NCBI GenBank assembly: GCA_002436065.1
Contig: DIXP01000001.1
Coordinates: 1 to 29,278, forward strand
Length of the DNA: 29,278 bases
Direction of reading: 5' to 3'
Origin: Chloroflexi bacterium UBA6077
Lineage (GTDB): Bacteria; Chloroflexota; UBA6077
Shown in pieces: positions 22,496-29,278 of this stretch (positions within the stretch are counted from its first letter, which is position 1; the number at the start of each line of letters is the position of its first letter). Position numbers and translations under genes: made by a program. Below the pieces are notes generated by a model. It was not told the DNA's origin. It made no database searches and saw nothing but the letters and a program-made list of their open reading frames with translations.

Positions 22496-23206
22496 GAAGG
22501 CGAGATCGGGCTTCCAGACCTGCCACACCTTGCCGGCTAGCTCCGGACTGGGCTTGAGGGTGGGCTTGCCGGGCTGCCATCCGGCCGGAGCGACCTCGCC
22601 GGTTTCGCGGACGTGCTGGAACGCCTTCACCTGGCGGATCAGCTCGACCACATTTCGCCCAACGGATGGTGTCATGATCTCCGTGGCCTGGATGATTCCG
22701 TCGGGATCGATCAGGAACCTGCCTCTGATGTCCACGCCGGCCTCCTCGTCGTACACCCCGTACACCTGGCCAATGCGGCCGCCCGCGTCGGAGAGCATCG
22801 GGAAGGGGACACCGCCGGGGACCATCTTGGAGAGCTCTTCTTCTTGCCAGATCTTGTGGGTGAAGCGGCTGTCGGTGCTCATGGACAGCACCTGGACGCC
22901 GAGGGCCTTCAGTTCATCGTGCTTGGCGGCAACTGCCGACAGCTCGGTGGGTCAAACAAAGGTGAAGTCACCGGGGTAGAAACAGAGGATTACCCATTTG
23001 CCCTGGAAGTCCGAGAGTCTGAGGTTCTTGAAGCCACCGCCGGTGAAGGCGCTGGCCTCGAAGTCGGGTGCCGGCTTGCCCACCCGTGCCATCATTTTAA
23101 CAACCTCCTGTTTTGGTTGGCCTTGCACTGAGGCGGATTCCTCGGCCGCACTCGCGGCGATAGGCCCCTTGCTCGGTTTCACGCAGGATTCTGCTGGTTC
23201 TGCCAT
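22493..23206 (-). CDS. Selenocysteine-containing peroxiredoxin (AhpC/Prx1-like, 1-Sec)
   Basis: A thiol peroxidase that reduces hydrogen peroxide and organic hydroperoxides; 237 aa counting selenocysteine. An in-frame UGA at 22952-22954 falls exactly at the peroxidatic Cys of the motif (F)TFVCPTE, giving GDFTFV-Sec-PTEL (Sec85). Protein similarity is continuous on both sides: GKPAPDFEASAF and LCFYPGDF before, SRFTHKIWQEEELSK, PMLSDAGG and GVDIRGRFLIDPDG after. A SECIS-like hairpin lies just downstream of the UGA. The C-terminal resolving Cys of 2-Cys members (GEVCPAGW) is Ala206 here, and no other Cys follows Sec. Start: ATG 23206 with GGAGGTGA 11 nt upstream; a second ATG at 23095 has AGGAGG 8 nt upstream and gives a 200-aa form (Sec48). 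A standard gene finder would split this gene or call it broken. Confidence 0.9.
22921..22943 (-). promoter_or_regulatory. Bacterial SECIS-like hairpin
   Basis: In the mRNA, starting 17 nt after the UGA, CGGC-AGUU-GCCG (22938-22927) forms a 4-bp stem with tetraloop AGUU. One U/C mismatch lies below it, then a lower stem G-C, U-A, C-G, G-C with one bulged A. A G in the first two loop positions and a 16-37-nt UGA-to-loop distance are the known bacterial SECIS features, and both are met. Confidence 0.75.
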
Positions 23207-23265
23207 GTCGCTGCTGCTCACCTCCCTTTGATCAGGCTGCTGTTCTTCGCTGAGTGATCATCATT

Positions 23266-23271
23266 ATTATA
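23266..23271 (-). promoter_or_regulatory. -10 box of the peroxiredoxin gene
   Basis: A perfect TATAAT on the minus strand about 60 bp before ATG 23206. The -35 region is weak. The interval between box and start contains the separated inverted pair TGATCA/TGATCA (about 23228-23260), a possible operator. Confidence 0.5.
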
Positions 23272-23415
23272 CAGAGTATGGGATAGCATAATGAAGTAGA
23301 TGTGCCAATGGATCAGGCTCTCTCGATCATGGCGAATGGGGATGAAGAAGGGTGCCCCGGTGATGGCGGTCAGTATGCTCAGGGGGATCTCGACACCGGC
23401 CCTGGTCAACAAGAC

Positions 23416-23455
23416 CCTGCGAAGGAGCCGGCGACGTCGCCGGCTCCTTCGCAGG
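23416..23455 (-). terminator. Perfect 40-bp palindrome after the amt-small ORF transcript
   Basis: Two 20-bp arms with no loop (23416-23435 and 23436-23455) lie 22 nt past the stop of the 42-codon ORF. It probably ends the amt transcript. The sequence is fully self-complementary, so it acts equally on either strand. Confidence 0.6.
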
Positions 23456-23477
23456 ATACCTGTCTGATCTAAACCGT

Positions 23478-23606
23478 CTACTTGCTGGATAGCAGCTTCT
23501 GGACAGGTCCGAGGGCCGATTCCCTCTCCGCCTCCGTCCCCTTGATGGGCAGAACCAACCATGCCAGTAGCAGGATGCTGAAGCAAATCAATGATACGAT
23601 GTCCAT
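23478..23606 (-). CDS. Small membrane protein, 42 aa, downstream of amt
   Basis: A short ORF with a good ribosome site (AAGGAAGG 7-8 nt before ATG 23606). The product starts MDIVSLICFSILLLAWLVLP, one clear transmembrane segment (about residues 4-20), followed by a charged tail (IKGTEAERES) and ending LLSSK. It begins 87 bp after the amt stop on the same strand, before the operon's terminator-like palindrome. I know no family for it. A one-span accessory peptide of the transporter is a plausible inference. No P-II (GlnK) gene is present. Confidence 0.55.
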   Translation of the reverse strand: MDIVSLICFSILLLAWLVLPIKGTEAERESALGPVQKLLSSK

Positions 23607-23693
23607 TGTTGTCCTTCCTTCTTCTTCAAGATCGTTATCGACTTTGATTCACGCACTTCCAGTCCTGGGCCGGCCTCTCGCTTGGAGCCGGTG

Positions 23694-24923
23694 CTACGGT
23701 CGGTAGGCCACCTCACCGTGCTGGGTGGCATCCAGGCCCAAGACCTCCTCGCGCTCCGCGACCCGTAGACCGAAAGTTGCATCTATTGCCTTGAGAATGA
23801 GCCAGGTGGCCGCTGCCGCATATGCCCAGCAGACAACCACGGCTACCAGTTGCTTCCACACCAGGCTTGGATCCCCGAAGAACAGTCCATTGGCACCCGC
23901 TTCGTTGATCGCCACGGTGGCGAAGAGACCGGTGGCAATGGCGCCCCAGGTCCCGCCGACGCCGTGGACACCCCACACGTCCAGGGCATCATCGACTCCC
24001 AACTTGCCCTTCAACTGGACGGCGAAGTAGCATAGGACGCCTGCGCCCAGACCGATCAGGATCGAACCCTGGACGGTGACGAAGCCCGAGGCCGGCGTGA
24101 TTGCCACCAGTCCCGCCACGGCTCCCGCCGCTGCCCCCAAGACGCTAGGCCTCCCCTTGTGAGCCCAGCTTACCGTCATCCAGGTCAGGGCCGCCATGGC
24201 AGCCGCGGTGTTGGTCACCACGAAGGCGCTCACAGCCAGGCCGTTGGCAGCCAGGGCGCTTCCCGCGTTGAACCCGAACCAACCGAACCAGAGCAGTACT
24301 GCTCCCAGCACGGCCATCGTGGCGTCGTGAGGATCCATCGACTCTTCACCCAGCCCCAGGCGGCGACCAAGAACCAGTGCCACCACGAGCGCCGACACTC
24401 CGGAACTGATGTGCACCACCGTGCCGCCGGCGAAGTCCAACGCTCCCATCTGCCTGAGCCATCCGCCGACCCCCCACACCCAGTGGGCCATCGGATCGTA
24501 CACCAGGGTGGACCACAGCAAGGTGAATAGCACGAAGGACTTGAACTTCATCCTCTCGGCGAAGGCGCCGGTTATGAGCGCCGGGGTGATGACGGCGAAC
24601 ATCATCTGGAAGACCATGAAGGCCTGGTTAGGTATGGTGGCGCTGTAGTCGGGGTTAGGCTCCAGCCCTACGCCACTAAGGGCAAACGCCTGTAGGCCAC
24701 CTATCAGCCCGCCTATGTCAGGCCCAAAAGCCAGGCTGTAACCCCAGAGGACCCACTGCACACTGATGAGTGCGAGGACGAACAGACTTTGCATGATGAC
24801 TGAGAGAACGTTTTTCTTCCTGACGAGCCCGCCGTAGAAGAAGCCCACCGCTGGTGTCATCAACATCACCAGGGCAGCGGACAGCAACACCCAAGCTGTG
24901 TCCGCAGGATTGATTTCAGTCAT
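23694..24923 (-). CDS. amtB: Ammonium transporter
   Basis: Amt/MEP/Rh family channel for ammonium uptake; 409 aa with eleven predicted membrane spans and an external N-terminus. The pore twin histidines are His171 (GGTVVHISSG) and His320 (WGVHGVGG); the family signature DFAGGTVVHISSG is at 163-175. Asp143 in VYDPMAHW is the conserved substrate-site acid. The start was set at ATG 24923 because AAAGGAGGT lies 5 nt upstream and MTEINPADTAWVLL is a typical Amt N-terminus; an upstream extension of 41 codons runs through a palindrome and is not credible. Its usual partner glnK/glnB is missing; a 42-aa membrane ORF follows instead. Proximity to gltBD suggests a nitrogen assimilation cluster. Confidence 0.95.
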   Translation of the reverse strand: MTEINPADTAWVLLSAALVMLMTPAVGFFYGGLVRKKNVLSVIMQSLFVLALISVQWVLWGYSLAFGPDIGGLIGGLQAFALSGVGLEPNPDYSATIPNQAFMVFQMMFAVITPALITGAFAERMKFKSFVLFTLLWSTLVYDPMAHWVWGVGGWLRQMGALDFAGGTVVHISSGVSALVVALVLGRRLGLGEESMDPHDATMAVLGAVLLWFGWFGFNAGSALAANGLAVSAFVVTNTAAAMAALTWMTVSWAHKGRPSVLGAAAGAVAGLVAITPASGFVTVQGSILIGLGAGVLCYFAVQLKGKLGVDDALDVWGVHGVGGTWGAIATGLFATVAINEAGANGLFFGDPSLVWKQLVAVVVCWAYAAAATWLILKAIDATFGLRVAEREEVLGLDATQHGEVAYRP

Positions 24924-25003
24924 GGCTACCTCCTTTGCTGCTTCTGAGTCTGCAGGAATGGTAAGCCGCCCGGTCGGGCCGTACAACGTGCCATCTGCTT
25001 GAG

Positions 25004-25050
25004 AAAGGTGATCGATGGTTGTGCACAATGCACAACCATCGATCACCTTT
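25004..25050. promoter_or_regulatory. Perfect 22-bp inverted repeat upstream of amt
   Basis: Arms of 22 bp (25004-25025 and 25029-25050) with a 3-nt loop lie 81-127 bp upstream of the Amt start. It could be a terminator for transcription from the other side, a strong leader hairpin, or a regulator site. It has no U-tract. The regulator is unknown. Confidence 0.5.
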
Positions 25051-25310
25051 CGATGGCCCCCCTGATGTGGATCACCGGCTACCCGTACAGACTGCCTAAG
25101 GCAGTGGTCTGGTGATCGCGTTTTTGACCATGGTCTGGTATGGAACGCGGCGTGACGATCTATGACCGGGTCTCGTCTAGCCTTGCACTGCTCCCATGTC
25201 TCGAAGTTTCAATCCTCACCCTACCCGAAGGCAGGGTGAGCCATTCCCGATCATCGAAATGGGCCATTCGAGAGTGTCGAAAACAGGCGCGATACCAAGA
25301 GGGGGATAGT
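25051..25310. other. Region between amt and the CRISPR array (possible leader)
   Basis: No gene can be supported. It contains the short hairpins ACTGCC/GGCAGT (25091-25105) and CACCCT/AGGGTG (about 25218-25239), and a fragment TTTCAATCCTCA (about 25208-25219) resembling the start of the CRISPR repeat. It is not AT-rich, so it is not an obvious leader, but it is on the 5' side of the array if repeats are read in the usual orientation ending in GAAAC. Confidence 0.35.
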
Positions 25311-26405
25311 GCTTCAATCCCTCATAGGTAGGCTAGAAACAATGGAAACTTCCAGACTATCATCTATTTCGTCCTCCGCTTCAATCCCTCATAGGTAGGC
25401 TAGAAACCAGGTTGATCGTCCCCGTCGGCCCCTCGCGCTGTTTGAGGCTTCAATCCCTCATAGGTAGGCTAGAAACGTTGCCCGCCATTCCTTACCTCCC
25501 TTGTCTTCATATGCTTCAATCCCTCATAGGTAGGCTAGAAATGCCCTATCCAGCGGATGCGTTGCCCTCTCCACTTGCTGCTTCAATCCCTCATAGGCAG
25601 GCTAGAAACCCCTCAATACCGCCGAGGAATGGGGATGGATTCCTCGGCTTCAATCCCTCATAGGTAGGCTAGAAACCATGCCCTGCTTGGTAGCCATGTC
25701 GTCCTGTCCTCGGCTTCAATCCCTCATAGGTAGGCTAGAAACCATGCCCTGCTTGGTAGCCATGTCGTCCTGTCCCCAGCTTCAATCCCTCATAGGTAGG
25801 CTAGAAACCCGGCCGCTGGGGTTTGTCGGGAGGGGGAAGTAGTGGGCTTCAATCCCTCATAGGTAGGCTAGAAACACTCTCACTTGGAAGCGTATAAGTA
25901 ATGAGTTTACAGGCTTCAATCCCTCATAGGTAGGCTAGAAACCCCTACTCACCACCTACGGCACGGTACACCACGCACTGCTTCAATCCCTCATAGGTAG
26001 GCTAGAAACAGGTACTCCCTGTCTGCATCCGGCGCCGCGAACTGCTGCTTCAATCCCTCATAGGTAGGCTAGAAACGCTAGTCAAGCCCGGCTACACCGT
26101 GCCCGATGGAACTCGCTTCAATCCCTCATAGGTAGGCTAGAAACTCTCCAAGGTCCCGATACTGGCCGTTAGGGATGGCAGCTTCAATCCCTCATAGGTA
26201 GGCTAGAAACCCTGGCAGTCACCGAGAAACGCACCCCGCCTAATGTGCTTCAATCCCTCATAGGTAGGCTAGAAACTCCATGCAGGCCCGTACTCCGCTG
26301 TGGTAGCCGACCGGCTTCAATCCCTCATAGGTAGGCTAGAAACGTCCGCGCTGGGGAGCCCAGCGTGAGCGAGCTACTGGAGCTTCAATCCCTCATAGGT
26401 AGGCT
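25311..26405 (+). CRISPR. CRISPR array, first part (16 complete repeats, 17th cut by IS21)
   Basis: A 30-nt repeat starting GCTTCAATCCCTCATAGG and ending TAGGCTAGAAAC, with spacers of 36-39 nt. Repeat starts: 25311, 25378, 25447, 25513, 25580, 25647, 25713, 25779, 25846, 25913, 25980, 26047, 26115, 26181, 26247, 26314 and 26382. Variants: repeat 4 ends in T instead of C, and repeat 5 has AGGCAGG for AGGTAGG. The rest are identical. Spacers 6 and 7 are near-duplicates. The GAAAC 3' end suggests transcription on the plus strand (inference). No cas gene is in the window, so the type is unknown. Confidence 0.97.
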
Positions 26406-26473
26406 TGTGTTTGACAAGGGAAAACGGGTCCACCTGAGGCAGATTCGATCATCGAATTGGGGTCCACTCGACC

Positions 26474-27346
26474 TCACGACTGGTCCTGCGAGTCTTCCTT
26501 GATGGTCTGGAGTTGTGGTCTACGAGTTGGGCGCTGGTCGGGCTGGACCGGCGGCGGTTGCGGCACCGTGGTCCTCGTCGTCTGTCGCTGGAGGCTTTGT
26601 CGAAGTCTAAAGCTCTCGGAGCGGAACTCCAGGATCTGGCAGTGGTGGGTGAGCCGGTCGAGCAAGGCGGCCGTGAGCCGCTCGTTGCCAAAGACCGTCG
26701 TCCAGTCCGCAAACGGGAGGTTGGTGGTTACGACCACACTGCGCCGTTCGTAAGCCTCGGAGAAGAACTCGAAGAGCAACTCGGCGCCGGTGCCGGTGAA
26801 GGGCACGAAGCCCAGCTCGTCCACGATCACCAGATCCAGCTTCGTGAAACCGGAGAGCACCTGCATCACTCGATGCTCGGCGTGAGCCTCAAGGAGCCGG
26901 TTGGCCAACTCCGTGGCTCCAACGAACCGCACCCGTCTCCCCTGCTGGCAGGCGGATACCCCAAGGGCCGTCGCCAGATGGGTCTTCCCGGTGCCCGATC
27001 CCCCGACCATGAGGACCGACTCCTTTTCGGCGATGTAGCCTCCCCTGGACAACTCCAGCACTTGGTTGCGGTCGAGGGAGGGCACAGCGCCGAACTGGAA
27101 GGTGTCCAGGGTCTTCATCACCGGGAAGCGGGCCTGGGACAAGCGCAGCTTCTGACGGCTCACCTCCCGCTGCGCCATCTCCTGCTCCAGCAGCGCCAGC
27201 AGGAACTCCTCGGGGGAGCGGCCGGCTTCCCTGGCCTCCCTGGCCAGTTGGGGATAGCTCCTGGCGATGGTCGGCATCTTTAGTCGCTTCAGATAACTGG
27301 CAATGATCGCAGCCTGGGCGCTCTGCTTCGTCTGCTCGACGCTCAT
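26474..27346 (-). CDS. istB: IS21 transposition helper ATPase IstB
   Basis: An AAA+ ATPase of 290 aa that assembles on target DNA and stimulates the IstA transposase. Walker A GGSGTGKT is at 115-122 and the Walker B-like LVIVDELGF at about 170-178. Sensor and arginine motifs are in VVVTTNLPFADWTTVFGNERLTAALLDRL. The C-terminal tail after RSESFRLRQS (about 35 residues, rich in Gln/Pro/Arg) is longer than in most IstB proteins and reaches to 68 bp from the IS end. Its ATG overlaps the istA stop (TGATG), so translation is coupled. Confidence 0.95.
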   Translation of the reverse strand: MSVEQTKQSAQAAIIASYLKRLKMPTIARSYPQLAREAREAGRSPEEFLLALLEQEMAQREVSRQKLRLSQARFPVMKTLDTFQFGAVPSLDRNQVLELSRGGYIAEKESVLMVGGSGTGKTHLATALGVSACQQGRRVRFVGATELANRLLEAHAEHRVMQVLSGFTKLDLVIVDELGFVPFTGTGAELLFEFFSEAYERRSVVVTTNLPFADWTTVFGNERLTAALLDRLTHHCQILEFRSESFRLRQSLQRQTTRTTVPQPPPVQPDQRPTRRPQLQTIKEDSQDQS

Positions 27347-28947
27347 CAGGCCACCTCGCCTTCCTGCTCATCGTCCCTTCCCCCCAGGATCTTCCCCAGC
27401 TTCCTTAGAAGACGGTCGTAGGCGTGCAGATCGGGTTGGGGAGAAGCGACCTTCTCCAAGGGGGCCAGGTGGGGCCGGTTGGCCAGGTCCAAGGCGAGGG
27501 GGTGCTCCGCCGGCTGGCGGTGCTGGTGCAATAGCAGCTTCACCGCCTCCAGGGAGAAGCAGCGCAGGGCGAGCGCCCTCTCCAGGACCACCGGCAGCAC
27601 CTCGCCCCCGGGCTCGGCATACAGGGCCAGGATCTTCACATACTCTCGGGCGGCAGAGACTCCCCCTTCTGGATGAGCGGCCCGCAGAGCTGTCAGGTAC
27701 TGGCCGAAGATGGCTGGCCAGCGCCCCTCCCGCTCCCATTGCTGGATCGCCTTGCAGTGCCCCAGGGCTCCCGGGCGGTGGGCCAGCAGCCCCAGGTAGT
27801 GCCTGGGATCGAGGAAGTCCTCCTCCCGACCGTAGCTTCGCTCATGGCTGGCGATCAGCGTCGTTCCTCGATTGGCCAGGATCTCCACCCGCCACACCGA
27901 GGCCCGGATCAACACCTCCCTCTTCTGATACATGGCGGGCACCGAATAGCGGTTGGTCTCGAACTGCACCGTGGCCGAGCGGCTGACCACCGCGGGCACG
28001 ACCCGGCCAACGGGATAGGCTGCCGCCGGAAGCGGCCGTAGCACCGCTCTCTCCTCCTGCCACAGCTCCCCGACCGTTCTCGTCTCGCCCCGCCGCCGCC
28101 GCTCCTTTTCCTTCTCACAGTAGTCGCGGAGTTGCTCATTCAACTCGGCGAAGGAGGCCACCTCTGGAAGGGGCACGAAGCAGGCTCTCCTCGTCGTTCC
28201 GATGAGGTTCTCCACCAACCCCTTCTCGTGGCCCTCGGCTGGGGTGCAGAAGTGGCCGGCGAAGACGTAGTGGGACCGGAAGGTCACGAAAGCGTCCTGC
28301 TCCTCCCGATTGTGGCCCTCCAGGATCCGCCTGACCAGCGTCTTCGGGTCATCGACACTGACCCTGGCGGGCACTCCCCCAAAGAACTCGAAGCTCTGAG
28401 CCAGGCCCTCCAGGAAGGCTTCCTGGCGTTCGTTGGGGAAGGCAAGCACAAAGGGCAGCTTGGAGTAGCACAGCCGCACCGCGCAGTAGTGGACGGTGAG
28501 CCTCTTGCCTGCCAGGATAACCTCGGCCTCGCCGAAGTCGGCTTGGGCGTCCTCTCCTGCCCGGTAAGCCAGTGGGATCATCGCCCCCTGGGCCCGGGCT
28601 CCGGCCGTTTCCGGCCGGTGCTCCCTGACGTAGCGCCGCACGGTGCTCTCGGCCCCAGTAAACAGATGCTCCTGGACCAGCCGCTTGAACACCTGATGGG
28701 CCGTGTGGCGCTGCTTCTTGGGCCGTTGCTGGTCCTCGGCGAGCCACTGGTCGATGATCGCCTTTACCGACTCCATCACCGGCGATGGTCGGGGCTCCGA
28801 CAGTCGATACTTCCAGGGCCCCGGATCTTCCAGGGCCGCTTTCACGACTCGGCGGCTGTGGTGCTGCTCCTTGGCAATCTCTCTGATGCTCTTGCCTTCT
28901 CGATAGTACGCCTGCCGTATCCGCTCGATCTGCTCCACCCTTAACAT
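27346..28947 (-). CDS. istA: IS21 transposase IstA
   Basis: A DDE transposase of 533 aa from ATG 28947, where GGAG lies immediately upstream; a TTG start at 28989 would add 14 residues (MPRKRRQRGSPAER). An N-terminal HTH (EGKSIREIAKEQHHSRRVVKAAL, about 18-40) is followed by a second helix-turn-helix area near 85-105. The integrase core has Asp137 (AQADFGE), Asp199 or Asp200 (VSVDDPKT) and Glu246 (KGLVEN). The C-terminal part contains the SH3-like domain (VQFETNRYSVPAMY). The frame is intact over its whole length. It forms an operon with istB through a 1-nt overlap. Confidence 0.94.
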   Translation of the reverse strand: MLRVEQIERIRQAYYREGKSIREIAKEQHHSRRVVKAALEDPGPWKYRLSEPRPSPVMESVKAIIDQWLAEDQQRPKKQRHTAHQVFKRLVQEHLFTGAESTVRRYVREHRPETAGARAQGAMIPLAYRAGEDAQADFGEAEVILAGKRLTVHYCAVRLCYSKLPFVLAFPNERQEAFLEGLAQSFEFFGGVPARVSVDDPKTLVRRILEGHNREEQDAFVTFRSHYVFAGHFCTPAEGHEKGLVENLIGTTRRACFVPLPEVASFAELNEQLRDYCEKEKERRRRGETRTVGELWQEERAVLRPLPAAAYPVGRVVPAVVSRSATVQFETNRYSVPAMYQKREVLIRASVWRVEILANRGTTLIASHERSYGREEDFLDPRHYLGLLAHRPGALGHCKAIQQWEREGRWPAIFGQYLTALRAAHPEGGVSAAREYVKILALYAEPGGEVLPVVLERALALRCFSLEAVKLLLHQHRQPAEHPLALDLANRPHLAPLEKVASPQPDLHAYDRLLRKLGKILGGRDDEQEGEVA

Positions 28948-29076
28948 CCTCTCCGCCGGTGACCCCCTTTGCCGCCTCTTTCTCGGCAAGGGATACCGAC
29001 AGGTATTGTTCCGGGTGGGCCCGTTTTCGGTTATCGCATCGGCTCCAGATGGCTCCTCTTTACGGTATCAAACACA

Positions 29077-29278
29077 AGGCTAGAAACCTCTTCGCGAAAT
29101 TGGTGATCTGGGATGACGAAAACAGCTTCAATCCCTCACAGGTAGGCTAGAAACCCCGATGGTGCGGAGGGGTAGAAGGGCACTGGCCATGCTTCAATCC
29201 CTCATAGGTAGGCTAGAAACCGCAGCCGTCTCACCGATCGCCGTTGCCCAGCTCTGGCTTCAATCCCTCATAGGTAGG
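29077..29278 (+). CRISPR. CRISPR array, second part (after the IS21 insertion)
   Basis: After the IS, the duplicated AGGCT plus AGAAAC (29077-29087) completes repeat 17. Repeat 18 (29125-29154) has CACAGG for CATAGG, repeat 19 is 29191-29220, and repeat 20 starts at 29257 and runs off the window end. Spacers are 36-37 nt. The same repeat and phasing show that this is the continuation of the array at 25311-26405. Confidence 0.96.

Larger units (their letters stand above)
26406..29076 (-). mobile_element. IS21-family insertion sequence inside a CRISPR repeat
   Basis: 2671 bp. It starts TGTGTTTGA (26406-26414) and ends TCAAACACA (29068-29076), a 9-bp perfect terminal inverted repeat with TG...CA ends. 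A longer subterminal repeat GAAAACGGG(T/C)CCACC lies at 26420-26434 and, inverted, at 29014-29028, as expected for IS21 transposase binding sites. The target duplication AGGCT flanks it (26401-26405 and 29077-29081). It carries istA and istB on the minus strand, and no passenger gene. Both genes are intact, so it may be active. Confidence 0.95.

Noticed and set aside
22952..22954. Nonsense mutation making the peroxiredoxin a pseudogene
   Set aside because: The stop is the only defect. It is UGA, it falls at the catalytic Cys codon, similarity and frame continue on both sides, and a SECIS-like hairpin follows; selenocysteine explains all of this better.
25206..25240. A further degenerate CRISPR repeat before repeat 1
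   Set aside because: Only about 12 bases (TTTCAATCCTCA) resemble the repeat, the rest forms a CACCCT/AGGGTG hairpin, and the distance to repeat 1 does not fit one spacer.
25140..25663. Short open frames running into the CRISPR array
   Set aside because: They consist of translated repeats and spacers and have no ribosome site or domain.
25051..29278. cas genes near the array
   Set aside because: The only genes in or next to the array are istA and istB of the insertion sequence; no Cas motif was seen in any frame.

Overview
The window is high-GC bacterial DNA with compact genes, clear Shine-Dalgarno sites, long Pro/Thr and Ala/Pro linkers in exported proteins, many GC-rich palindromes and a CRISPR array. 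The mix of genes (group III-type phosphofructokinase, bacterial GIDE-domain protein, winged-helix regulator paired with a membrane protein, STAND ATPase, selenoprotein peroxiredoxin) fits a Chloroflexota-like organism best. That assignment is an inference from gene style; there is no rRNA or marker phylogeny here.

Layout. 1-6054 holds a short D-2-hydroxyacid dehydrogenase (-), a divergent phosphofructokinase (+) behind a structured leader, GDP-mannose 4,6-dehydratase (-), a two-gene membrane protein/winged-helix regulator operon (+) with a good promoter and a palindromic operator, and a CPBP membrane protease (+). 6092-14849 is a run of minus-strand genes: a large secreted protein joining a carbohydrate-binding-like domain, a PQQ-type propeller and a GH26-like domain; a STAND ATPase; a GIDE-domain membrane protein; a lipoprotein; two small Cys-rich proteins; and a TetR regulator with its operator. 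14948-21658 is the NADPH glutamate synthase operon gltB-gltD, preceded by a long structured leader and followed by a terminator and a ferredoxin-domain remnant. 22493-24923 carries a peroxiredoxin, a 42-codon membrane peptide and an ammonium transporter. 25311-29278 is a CRISPR array of 20 repeats that continues past the window end and is split by an IS21-family element.

Three results stand out. (1) The peroxiredoxin is read through an in-frame UGA exactly at the peroxidatic Cys position of the motif FTFVCPTE, and a SECIS-like hairpin with a G in its apical loop lies 17 nt downstream. It is therefore very probably a selenocysteine peroxiredoxin, and it lacks the usual C-terminal resolving Cys. 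(2) A 63-nt palindromic element occurs three times: twice inside about 135-150-bp MITE-like elements with terminal inverted repeats, and once in frame (21 codons) inside gltB. The partner gene gltD carries a different in-frame repeat insertion at the linker before its NADPH site, so both subunits of one enzyme have absorbed repeat DNA. (3) An IS21 element (istA/istB, 2671 bp) sits inside a CRISPR repeat with a perfect 5-bp target duplication, and two neighbouring spacers are near-identical.

The nitrogen genes work together: Amt brings in ammonium and GltBD turns glutamine plus 2-oxoglutarate into glutamate. The remaining genes cover serine or hydroxyacid metabolism, glycolysis, GDP-sugar synthesis, cell-surface polysaccharide handling and oxidative defence. 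No cas genes, selenocysteine machinery, tRNA or rRNA genes were seen in the window.
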